Shown here: in pieces, positions 34,467 to 45,800 of the stretch
Layout of the letters: every line of letters begins with the position of its first letter
Position numbering within the stretch: position 1 is the stretch's first letter
DNA from: Nectonema munidae
Taxonomy: Eukaryota > Nematomorpha > Nectonematoida > Nectonematidae
DNA: 64,000 nucleotides
Assembly: GCA_030549495.1 (NCBI GenBank)
Contig: JAUIRK010000855.1
Span: forward strand, 1,157,501 to 1,221,500
Reading direction: 5' to 3'
Notes under the pieces: model-generated
What the model saw: only the letters and a program-made list of their open reading frames with translations
Databases searched by the model: none
What the model was told of the DNA's origin: nothing
Made by a program: the position numbers and the translations under genes

Positions 34467-34586
34467 AATATGTAAAAGCTATGTTTTAAAAGAAAAAGAA
34501 GAGATTTAAGTTTGTCTATCTTATCGACCCCTAAAGATCTGTTATCGAGCGCCAGAGGTTGACATCGACCACTTTGCCGACCCCTG
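34467..34586 (+). repeat. Fragment of a hAT MITE (same family as 44.9-45.2 kb)
   Basis: The segment ending CCACTTTGCCGACCCCTG, preceded by CTATCTTATCGACCCCTAAA, matches the right half of the MITE at 44,859-45,180. The left half is missing or unrecognisable. Confidence 0.6.
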
Positions 34587-34589
34587 GAT

Positions 34590-35860
34590 CAGGTAAACTT
34601 GGTGAAAGTTGTCTTTTAAATTTTTCACCAAAAGTTTTTTCACATTCAGTTTTGTCAAGTTTTTGGAGCAGACTGAGTTTATCGCTATAGATTTCAACTA
34701 TTGCTCAAATTTCAGCTTCGCCGTAAGAAGTACTTTTAGCTTTGGCATTTTTTATGCCAAAATTAAAATGGAGAGATTGACTGTTTTTTCAAGAAGTTAC
34801 TAAAAGAGTTTGTAGTGAGGGAAAATTTATTTTTTTTGCAATAAAATTTTGTTTATATTTTTCCAGGCATTTAGTATTAGTAAACGATTATTCGATATTT
34901 GCCAATATTAATAAATAATAAAGATATTGATTGACTTTCAAGACCCTAATAAACAAACACCCTTGAAGAAGCTATAGAATAGTAGCTTGTAGTTGGAAGG
35001 CAAAAGTCTCACTCATAAACTCGAGATGTATACTCAGCATTTGTTGTACTGCTCATATCAATTCAAATGCCAGTTTTATACTTCCTAGGAATATAGATAG
35101 ATACATTTGCTAAAAAAATAAATACCTAAAAAATTTTGGATAAAATAAACATTCAAAAAATCTTTGCGGTATATAGAAAAAAAGAAAAATGTTTGAAAAA
35201 TGAGGATGTTGAAGTCTAAATGATCCCCGTGGATGAGGATGTAAATATTTTTGAGGATATCCGAGACATCTCTGTATTAAATCAGTTGGCAAATTAGTTT
35301 AAAGAGAAAATGCAAATTTTCAAAATTTAAACGGCATCAGATGGAATAATATTTTTAAAAAATTTTGAGCAAATTTACGCAATTTTTGGGCTAATCTGTG
35401 GTGTGACCAAGGATGCCAATTTTCGATGGAATTTATTATCATTTTTTTTATCTCAAAACATCTAGAAGTTTTTCCTTTGTAAGTTTACGACAAGTATCTA
35501 TGCACGTAAATGATCGTCTTAGGGTACAGAATAAAATTTTTTTTAGAAAATAATTAACGCCATCTTTATTTTATGATAATCAAGTTGAAATTATAACGTC
35601 ACATCAAAGTAAAGAAAAAGCAGGGGCGCACATCCTCAAAATTATTGGGGGCGAAATTTTTTTCTTGCAATTTTCAAAATTAGTGGTCTGGAAATACCAC
35701 GGGAGACCAAATATTCAAGCAATCCTTTAAAATAGAGTGTACTCAGCGCACACCTAAACTCCTAAATTTATAAGACAACTTTATATTTTTTTTACAAAAT
35801 TTGTGAATTTAAATACTATACTTCCAGCGAAAATATTTTAATTAAATTTGCATATCGAAT
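34590..35860. other. AT-rich spacer, no gene seen
   Basis: No supported exon or repeat. Confidence 0.4.
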
Positions 35861-35863
35861 ATA

Positions 35864-36425
35864 GTGCGCAGAAAAAATGCCCCCAATTAAAAAGTAGGAA
35901 AAAATGCCCCCGAAAAAAATTCCCTAATTTAAAATTAGGAAAAAATGCCTCTTGTAAAAATGCGCCAATTTAAAATTTCAAAAAATTATTAATTAAAATT
36001 AAAAAAAATTTTTTTTTGAAAAGATGTCAAATAAAGATTTTTGTAAAAAAAAAGTTAACTTTTCATCTAAAACATTTAAAATTTAATTAAAGTAAACTAA
36101 AAAACTCAGCATACGACAATTTTTAAATACAAAAAAAATTTTATAAAACAGCAAATATTTTTGGACTTTGTGTGTATCAGAACACTTTCTAAATATGATT
36201 TGTATTTTAACTGATTTTAAGAACACATTCGCACAAATCTGTACCTTTGCTATTGTTTTCAAGAACTTTATAAAGAAAAAACCCTACAGATTAAGAAATT
36301 TTAGAAATTTAGCTTTCAAAACGGTACCAAATAAAAATATTTATATAATTAAAAAAATCCTGAAAATCAAAAATTAGGGGGAATTTTTTCCTACTTTTTT
36401 TCAGTGGGCATTTTTACCTACAACC
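35864..36425. mobile_element. Non-autonomous transposon with 10-bp target-site duplication
   Basis: The 562-bp element is flanked by ATCGAATATA at 35,854-35,863 and 36,426-36,435, a perfect 10-bp duplication. Its ends are inverted: GCAGAAAAAATGCCCCC on the left and, reverse-complemented, GTAGGTAAAAATGCCCACTG on the right, followed inside by GTAGGAAAAAAT and TTCCCTAATTT on both sides. The left arm holds three copies of AAAAAATGCC. A 9-10 bp duplication is typical of Mutator-like elements. No coding part. Confidence 0.75.
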
Positions 36426-36722
36426 ATCGAATATACATTAGTTTAAAAAAATCCAAAAATGTTAGGGGGTGGAATAGGCTTTTCATTTGAAAAATGAAGT
36501 AGTCTACCAGGCACATTATAGGAATTGATGAAAGGATATTTGATTCATAGAGAAAACAAATAACTGAAGGTTGGATAGTTTTATATCAGTGAATGTAGTC
36601 TAAAGACAAAGAGTCTACTAGACCCCATGCGATGTTTATATGAAAAAATGTGATTGATTCAGGGGAAAGGGTATAAAATGAAGTTATGATAATTGTGCAA
36701 ACAAAAAATTAAGATCGCATTA

Positions 36723-36888
36723 GGGGTCGTTCACAATTGACGTCAACCTTTTTTTGATAAATTTCAACCCCCCCCCCCCCCCTCATGTCAACTTTTAGAT
36801 ATATCATCACTTAACAAAATCGAATTATGTCAACTTTGGATACCCCCCCCCCCCCCACTTTTAGTTGACATCAATTATGAACGACCCC
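36723..36888. mobile_element. PIF/Harbinger-type MITE with TTA duplication
   Basis: A 166-bp element begins GGGGTCGTTCACAATTGACG and ends with the reverse complement of GGGGTCGTTCATAATTGATG. It is flanked on both sides by TTA (36,720-36,722 and 36,889-36,891). The 3-bp TTA duplication and GGG-type terminus suit the PIF/Harbinger superfamily. The interior has two poly-C runs and repeated TGTCAACTTT words. Confidence 0.85.
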
Positions 36889-36891
36889 TTA

Positions 36892-37985
36892 TTTCATTTT
36901 ACTCAGCATCATTCAAAAATAGTTTAAAAGCTAAATTGATACAAGCCACAAAAAGTAAAACAACTTAACATTTAGCAATGGTTTGCCTTTTATAATAAAT
37001 TTTAAGGAAAAAAAGTCTATCAGAAAAAGTTATAGAGCTTCAACAAAAACTAAAAAATTTTTAGAGCATAACTTAAGTAAAACCGTTCTACATATCAGAG
37101 TGATTTGCAAATAAATTTTTTACCAAAGGTTTGCATTCGGATTTCCAACACCATCCTCTAGTTAGTAAAAGTGTTGCATATATATTACATCGTTCACATA
37201 ATTGCCACTTTCCTGTCTATCTTTTGGGGAAGTGACGCTTTGTTTGCCTCTACGAAATCCTCACCAATAAAACAAAGAAAGGAAATGTTCAAAGACTCAT
37301 TTCCTCATTCTTTTTCTTCTGATTGAGCATCCTACCCAATTTGTGCCATATGTGTTTTGAGATTGGCGTTGAGACTGCCCCTAACTAGACTTATTGAAAA
37401 AGTGGAACTTTTTTCGAAAAGATGTTTAAAATACATAAGATTTCTTTGAATAAAGTCTGCTTCCAAAAACGTTAAAAGAATCGAGATGCTTAGTAAATTG
37501 AAACAAATAACACTTTGAAAATCAGTGCAACAGCAGAGTCCAAAGAAATGAAAACCAACTGCTTCATACATTTGAAAATGCATTGAAAAAGAAAGCAAAT
37601 CATTTCTCTTCAAAATTCTCCTCCTCAAAAGTTTGATGAAAAATTTGTAATAAGCATTTTGCAAAAATGAAGAAATTCGAGAAAAGAAGGACGATATTCA
37701 TTTACCATATGGTGAAAGAGTTTATTTATTGAAGTGTTCGTTGAAAGAAACCGCCTTCTCTGATATCTTTCATGTTGATAAAGGCAAATACCCTACACAT
37801 AATAGTGGTGTATAAAAATCCTTTCATGATTTATTGATTTTCTGTCTTTATTGCTTTTGGGCTCACAAAACTGAGACTTTCAATTAAACAAACCTTGAAG
37901 TAATCGATACTAAAAGTTGGAAAATTTTAAAAGAAATATTACATATTTGAGATCAAGTTCACAATTTGCAAAATCAATATTTTTC
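36892..37985. other. Spacer, no gene supported
   Basis: A 110-codon minus-strand frame at 37,664-37,332 lacks splice sites and domain character and is not accepted as a gene. Nothing else found. Confidence 0.4.
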
Positions 37986-37997
37986 ATTTGAGTTTAT

Positions 37998-38320
37998 AGG
38001 AGTGGCTCTCTACCTCCAGTTTTGCGGCCAGCATAGCGCCAAGTTGCCAAAGAAATAGACTAGCAATATCATATCGAAACTGTCAGGATTTTGCAGAACT
38101 ATTAATTGTACTTCACATATATTGTAAAGTAGTTTTGCGTCTATGATGCGAATTTCGTCTACACATCCTGTGTCTATGTCAGTAGCAGATTTATACGGTG
38201 AAAACGCTCATCCGCTATTTTCAGTATATTGTGTAGACCTTTTTTGCTGTTGGGGGCCTCTAGTGCAATGTTGGTTGTTAATTTACGCCATTGTAAAAAA
38301 GGCTTGAGAACCAGTGCTTT
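37998..38320. mobile_element. Possible hAT MITE or element end
   Basis: The right end reads, on the minus strand, CACTGGTTCTCAAGCC, the common hAT terminus. A weak partner (GTGGCTCTCTACC) stands near 37,999. No convincing 8-bp duplication was found, so only the right end is reasonably supported. Confidence 0.35.
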
Positions 38321-38417
38321 AGAGTAAGTCATAAAAAGTAATGATACAGAAATTGATTTATGATATCGAAAGTTATCCTTCGTTATCTGAGCAGAACACT
38401 AAAAATTAGGATTTTAA

Positions 38418-38475
38418 CCCATTAACGACCAGAATAATCAGACGATATCTAATGTAAAGCAGAAGATTTGTATTA
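38418..38475 (+). repeat. piggyBac-type element end
   Basis: TTAA at 38,414 is followed by CCCATTAACGACCAGAATAA and TCAGACGATATC. This matches, over about 45 bp, the inverted copy at 47,023-47,071 and resembles the ends of the piggyBac element at 42,049-43,380. Only one end is present. Confidence 0.5.
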
Positions 38476-38479
38476 AAGA

Positions 38480-39472
38480 GCATCGATAAATGCAGAGGAT
38501 TTCATTTTTGTAAAGTAAAAAATTAAAATTAAAAATTAAAATTAGAAATGTAAAGTTAATGAAGTAAAAAGGCCAAATAAAGGAGGGTTGACTGGATGAA
38601 GGAACATATGGAGGTTGACAAATGAAACTTGAATAGAAAAAGACAAAAATTTATTACGAATCAATATTACACATGATGAAAATAACTTGGCTGGTTCAAT
38701 GGACATCAATGTAAGAAAAATGATGATGATATATAGTCGCTTTAACAGTGATAAATAGAGAAATGTAATTTTCAAAAATAAATGATAGCTTGCGGAAATT
38801 TGCTTCAAAACTATTCATATATTTTTTCATAGAATAATAAAAATGATTATAAAGAAGGTAATGTTTTTTAAATAACTCAAATTTGGTGATAAAATAGGAA
38901 TTTTAAATTCAATGCAAAATGATTTAATATATAAAAAATATGTATACTTTCACATTTTGGTCAATGAGGGAAGTTGACCATTTGTTGAGTGGTTTGTTGA
39001 AACAAAAAAGTTATTCAGACAGATAAATAAAAAATTTAACTTTCAATAATGGTATAATTAAATTATGGATGAAAATTTTAAGAATGCTAAATTGATTTTT
39101 AAGCTGTAATAATTTTTGTAGTATCGAACACAGTATTGGAAATAAAAAAATATAAAGAAAATATTTTGTAACAGTAGAATTCAATAATAGTTTAAATAAT
39201 AATGATAAAAAGAGAGGATGATGATGATGATTGAGAAAAGAGAAACAACTTTGAAAAATATTATGGCGAGCAAAAATGCAGTCTCCAATTCTACTACAAA
39301 AGGGTGATTGACAAAAATATTTTGGCTATTTCAAATAAGTGCAAAAAATTGTAAATCATTGTCGATCTTGTCGCGACACGTAACAAAACGAAGAGCGGTG
39401 AAGATGATGAGCCATGAAAAAGGGGAAATAATAATACTACGCAAAGTGAAGTTGTGTTGGAATTGGAGTGCT
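38480..39472 (-). other. 3' flank of the FNDC3-like gene
   Basis: Downstream of the FNDC3-like stop codon on the minus strand; it should contain the 3' UTR and poly(A) site. No canonical AATAAA stands close to the stop. Short frames here are not accepted as genes. Confidence 0.4.
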
Positions 39473-39871
39473 TTAGGAAGAGAAGAAGTAGAAGTGGATG
39501 AAGAAGGCAAAGAGGAAAGTGGCTATCGAAAAGAATATGACGCCGAAAACAGCGGACTGATGAAGGCCGGAGCCCTTGAAGCGTTTGGACGGGTTCGTGG
39601 TGAGGCGGAGGTATCGCGGCACCTGCGACACAAGACAAAAGAGACGCGTGTTCTTGAGGGAAAGAGCGTGGGTCGTGAGTGCAAAAGGCGAGGCCGGGGT
39701 GGGATGCGAGGAATCGGGGGGTGGAGTGAGGGAGGCAGCTTTGGTGCAGAAGGTGTGAACACTGGAGGACGTGGGAACGGAGTTTTGTTGGGTCGCTAGG
39801 ACTTTGATGTTGTAGGTGGTGTCGCAACTCAGCTCCTTGATTTCTTGTTGCGTCTCGCTCCCAGTGTACAC
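39473..39871 (-). CDS. FNDC3: FNDC3-like terminal exon with membrane anchor
   Basis: Acceptor CATTTGAACAG. Encodes VYTGSETQQEIKELSCDTTY and NIKVLATQQNSV (end of the last FN3 domain), a Ser/Pro/Thr-rich linker, and the segment AVFGVIFFSIATFLFAFFIH near the stop. The hydrophobic stretch followed by only a few residues marks a tail anchor. Confidence 0.93.
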   Translation of the reverse strand: MYTGSETQQEIKELSCDTTYNIKVLATQQNSVPTSSSVHTFCTKAASLTPPPDSSHPTPASPFALTTHALSLKNTRLFCLVSQVPRYLRLTTNPSKRFKGSGLHQSAVFGVIFFSIATFLFAFFIHFYFFSS

Positions 39872-42800
39872 CTGTTCAAATGCAAGTTAACGAACGCGTT
39901 CATTTAAAAAAGAACAGAATCTAGTGATTCATAAAGAAGGAAAAGCAATACGAAATCAGTCCGTGTAGCTTTAAAAAGCTGAGTACATTTTAATTTTAAA
40001 AATTTTCATTGGAAATTGGATTTCCCTGGTTTGTAAAAATCAATCAATCAATAATATAAATAATATTTAAGGATATAGCGTGTCTGCAAACGATATACTT
40101 TATATTTTTCATAAACATTCTATACATTTCGTTTTTCCTTTTTGTTGTCTCCCGTGGCCCTGTAATACCACCACAACCACCAATAATAATAATACTTGAA
40201 TAATACTATTCAAGAGCATAAATTTTTTCTCTCTGATAACTGACATTTTTATAAATAAAATGATATAAAGAGAGTGATCAAAGCATACATGTACTTTCTT
40301 CAAAATATGTTTGGCCTAGTGTGGGGACTCATTAGACAAGCGAATACATGAAAGCACATATGGGCTCATCATTTTCTTGAAAATACCAAGGGCACACATG
40401 TGGGTGAGGAGCAAGTAGCTTCGATCCGCACAGATATTATAGCTCTTAATATGTTATTGTCGTTTTCAATAAACATAAATAAAAAAACAAATTTCTATAC
40501 AAAATATAAAAAGTAGGCTACAATTAAAGCGCTCTTCTTTAAATTCCACCCTGATAAGTGTCGCTATACTTCTTAAAGATGAAGTTTTTGGGGGCAAATA
40601 GAATAATAGATTATAAATATTACCAAGTGAAATGCTGAGCGAGGAGACATATGTTGTTGTTTGAATGACTTAGCTAGATAAACGGAATACACGGCTTTGT
40701 TGCTTGCTTCATCGGTGGCTGGAGGAGACCTTTTGCTTGGACGCTGTGGTTTTGCAGAACTTTTGCCATCACTGCAAGACGTGTTGCTGGGCTTGTCACA
40801 AGAAGATTTCACTGACATCCACTTCACGCGACAAATCGTGGAGCCCGGGTTGATAGAAGTTACTACAACAGCATGAAAAAGCTTCGTCAGAAAGGGACAA
40901 AACAAAATTTCACTTTTAATGTTTGCGCAACACCATAATTACACTTAATAATATGGACTAAAAAGCAACCAAACAATAATCGTCTTGAAAGCAAGTGATC
41001 TAACAAGAACGTAACTGGGACTTTACTTAGGCATTGCCACATAAAATGAAATGGTCCAACGCAGTCAAAAAAAGTCGTACACACAGGCACGTCGATAGTG
41101 GACAGCTGTTTTGAGATTTACGTACTCCAGTGTATCGATGTCCAATGTGGCCGAAACCAGGGAGAGGCCTCTAGCCTCTTCCCCCTCTAAACTTTTACAT
41201 AAAATAACACGAATTGATCTTAGCACAGCCAACAGTCTTTCTACAGATGACGGATGAAAAAAATATTAATATAGAGACATAATAGGCTATTGCGATTTCT
41301 GAAACCTGTTTCCTGTTCGTATGTATGTATGTATGTATGAGTATATCTCGTCTAGATGTTCTTTGTATTAGACGTGTATTAATACAAATAAATAGCAACG
41401 TTTGTGCCAACGATGTCAATAATGTATACGTAAGTATATGCATGTACGATACCCTAAACCTAATCTCAACTCAAATACCTGACAACAAACTTCCAAAATG
41501 GTAGCCGCTAAGACCGATTTAGAAATTGGTTGAGCAATTGTCAATCCACTACCACGCAAAATGAGGAATGAATTTGAATCGTCAAAATGACATGTGATGA
41601 GATACTAAGCGAATGAAAAGCTCTAAATTGCTACAACAAAACAAACCGAATAAAATAGAGATGGATTGAAGTTACTTTTAACGCGTAGAGGAGGAGAATT
41701 TAGAGTTTTGACGTGGAGAATACTGGAGAAGGAGGATTGTCCGGAGTCATTGCTGATTTTTACTTTGAAAAAGTAGTGAGTATTTTCTTTGATGTTTCGT
41801 GCGATTTTGAATGTGTTACTTGTGCCAGAATAAACGCACGCAAAACTAGAACAACAATGAAAGTATTAATTTAAATTTAAAACAAGAATCTTTTTTCAAC
41901 TCCAAATACACAAAAATGTTCAGTAGCACTAAACACTTGAAAACTTTTGAGCTGAAGTAGCAAAACTCAAATCTTTTTCCTTTGAAGAAGGCAGTCAGTC
42001 TACTGGCGAAACTAGCCAGGATATTTGTATTTTTTTAAATTACCTTAATCCGTTAATGATCAAACTTTTTTTAAAAAAATTTGCAACTATTTTTTTTAAA
42101 ACGAAAACTTAAATAAAATTTAGTGTTTTTAAACTACAAAAAACAATATTATATGCTTAAAATAAAAAAAGTCGACATTAGTCAAAAATAGAAGTAAAAA
42201 TATGCATACAATTTGGTGAAAGTCTTTAGTTTTTCTTTTAGTTTCTAGCTGACCTTTGGTGCTACTTTCTAAAATAATACCTTGCGACTTTTCCCGTAAT
42301 TTGAACTTTGGGATAAACCTTGTCTAAACTTTTTAAACAAATGAAATCCCAATGGTTCTTTCCCTGATAAATGTCAAAGGAGTAATAAAACCCTATTTTA
42401 GCATCACACAATGGCCATAATTTATACCCCAAACGAATTGGTTTTCCGTGCATAAATTGTTTTGTAGAATGTCTTGCAAATAATTCAACCATTTTTTCAT
42501 CAATTGAAAAATATTCACTTAAAAGAGAATATTTTTTGAAGTTATTATTCAACAGAGAAACAAGAGAACGAATTTTAAAGAATTTATCTTTAGGGTCAAT
42601 TTTAGAATGATCATTAAAATGCATAAAAATTTTAGTTCTTTAAATCTATTTTTTGTCATGGTTTTTTTCACTAGAGTGGCGCCACAATCATTATCAGTAG
42701 ACCAATACAAGTCTTGTTGGGGAAACGAATGATAACTGGCCAAAAAAGTATGCCCAAAAACTTTTATAATCATTTTCATCAGACTAAAAACAACCTTAGT

Positions 42801-45800
42801 TATTGCATGTTCGTTCAGTTATCAACTTCATTGTTCCATTTTAAGTTTTTACTTTCTATTTTTTCTGTGAATTCAATTCCTGGTATGTCTTTCAAGTTTT
42901 CAAGGTTCTCAAAGTCTTCGTCTTCATCGGTAAGTATGTCAAGTTCAGGAGGAAGTATTGCAATCAAAGTGTTCTTGTTTTCAAACGTTGCAACATTTAT
43001 AGCATCAAGATGCTTTATTTGAGACATTTTAATTAAAGTGTTACAAGATAAACAGAATGAAAGAATCAATAAAACTGTTTTCACTCTTCACAAAAGAAAA
43101 AATTGATTGATAAATGCAGCAATTGTTTACAATTTGATTATAAGTGAAATATTAATATATTAATAAAAAGTTTTTTTTAAGAAGTTTTTATGCTCAACAA
43201 AAAATTTTTCAAGCTGTTTTGATTCTAAGTAAGAAAAATAAATAATTATCATAAAAAAATTCATTTATGCATTTTAAATAAAATTACAAGATTTTACAAA
43301 CCCATTTTCCTTTTAAAATTAAAAAAAAATTATATAAATAAAAATGCATATATTTTATGTCGATATTAGTCGGTAATGGGTTAATAAATAATATTTAAAA
43401 AAAAAAACACGTCTATTTTAAACGGAGTTATAAAACTAAAAAAGGTACGCAATAATCTTTTAGTTTTGGCATTAAAAGCATCTAAATCTTATCAACCCTA
43501 TAAGAGCGATTCCAGAGTTAAAAAAAAGTAACAAATTTTACAACATTGCAAGCTGGCTCTACCTGTATATTAATCCTAGGTAAATAGATACGGGGAAGTT
43601 GCAGCTCTTGTGACTCTAGCATTAGCTTGCCTCTCAGCCTTCGTGTATTTAGAACCTAACTTAAAAACACGTTTCTAGCACAGCCCGTAGCTTCGTTTGA
43701 ACACGTCTTAACACTTGCGCATCTAAGATAAGATCTTCAAAACCACTAAGACTTCATAGCATGGATAAAGCATTTCAAGAAAATGACACAGATGCTTGCT
43801 ATAATAATTAATAGGCAAAGATATCATAGGCACGTATATCGTATTTCGGATATCACATAAGTAAACTGTGTCAATGTATCCTTGAAAACAGCTGTCGTAG
43901 GAGTCGACTACGCTCTTTACCCTCAGCCGATAGTTAAGAATAAAGAAACTATCATGTTTACGTATTTTTAATATTATTGTATTAAGCAACAATTTGAATA
44001 AACTAAAAGTATCTTCTGTTCAAAAATAAATATTCTATTTATGCATCCCCTTTTCATTAATGATGATGAGGCATGAGTAGGACAAATCAATACTTGGTCA
44101 TTGGTCGCTTTTTTGTTCAGTGTCATAATCATGAGAGTAAATGCAGATATTAAGGAAATGATAGTAACAATCATTTTTCATTACGTCTTTTTCTTTCCGT
44201 CTGTCATTATTGGGACCCCCCATATGGTCGGATGTAGAAGAAAATTGACCATCGGGCATTCTTATAACACTTTTTTCAAAAATGATTTTTTTATAAAAAA
44301 ATATTTCGAATGAATGCCTCTCTCGTCATTCAACTTTGCAAACTTTTACTATTCAAAGTCGTCTTAGAAGTAACGGACACCGCTGAATGTGTTTACGGGA
44401 TAGTTGTTCTCAGGGATAATAGTTGCGATAGGGTAGGATAGGAGGAAGTAATAAAGGCTATAATACTTCAGATGCACAAGATCTGTTGGTATAGCGCCAT
44501 TTTGTTGATGTGGATTGTTTAAGTGCTCAGCGTGTGAAAATGCAGCGTAAACATGATACACAAAATTGCAGTCATTTTGATAGAAGTTTTTGTTATGCGT
44601 GCACAATCCTTCCTGTTCTTCGGAGGAATCGTTTGCTTTGGTTCTAGCAGAAGGAGGGGGCAGGCATGCAGAAATGGAACAGCACCTCAGCTTCACCCAA
44701 TTATGCGAGTGAGATATGAGCTAAAGGTGAATAAAAAACAATGCAACTTATTGGTTGGGGTGCAGATCATCTCTATATATCGTATTTTTATAACGCTTTT
44801 CTCATTTCCTTCACCGATATAACCTGTGGGCGTGAGATATGCCTAGGTTTGTGTAAACCAGGGACCGGCAAACTTTTTTTTACCTGTCGACCCCTTCATA
44901 GAACATTTGTCTTCACATCGACCCCCACCCCACATAGAAATGTTTCATAAAAGCATTAATCAATGTCAACAACACTTAAGAGAGAAATAGAAACCAAAAA
45001 TGTTTCTCATATCCTACACTATACAATGTCCTAAACTATGTTATAAAAGAAAAAAGAGATTTATTGCTACTAAAAAGTTAAAAAGCATAGAACAATTTGG
45101 TAAGTTTTTCTATCTTATCGACTCCTAAAAATCTGTTATGGACCCCCATGGGTCGATATCAACCACTTTGCCGACCCCTGCACTGTAAACGCACAAAATT
45201 TAGGCCGTCCATGGCTACACACCTGCGTGCATGAGTGCCGTGCAAAAGTTTACAGCCACAAAACTTTATTCATATAATTGTTTTATTTTTATAAAAAATT
45301 CTTTATTTTCTTAATAATAAATTTTTTAGCAATCTTCTATTTTTATCATAAAATCTTTTGTTAGCTCGAATTTTTCAATTAGGACCTAAAGTCGTACCTC
45401 TGTCACTGAATAGAAGTCAAAGAGCTATAACTAAATTGTTTGGATTGTATCTAGAAGAAATATTTATCAAAATTTATTGAAATTTAAAAGTACAGGAGCT
45501 ATTGCAAAAAAGACAAAAACCGGGATTTCTCAAAATTTTAATTAAAAAAAATGTACAAAAGATATTAATAACTTTCTAAGTACCAATTTGTCTGCAAGTC
45601 AAGTAATATAGGAAAATAATTATTCATGAAATATTTCAATATATATAAAAAAGGTATTCTTACAAAAAAAAATTGAAAAGTTGTAATGAAGATAAAAAAA
45701 ACCAGCTTAGACAAACAACGTTCAATTAAAAAATGATTATTGTGGACGAAAGTAAAAGTAATATGGAGTATGTCTAACATGCTAAAAGCTCTATTTTCAG

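Noticed and set aside
37332-37664. 110-codon minus-strand ORF
   Set aside because: No domain, splice sites or regulatory context; composition follows the background.
39308-39799. 163-codon plus-strand ORF rich in Arg, Gly and Glu
   Set aside because: Antisense shadow of the FNDC3-like terminal exon.
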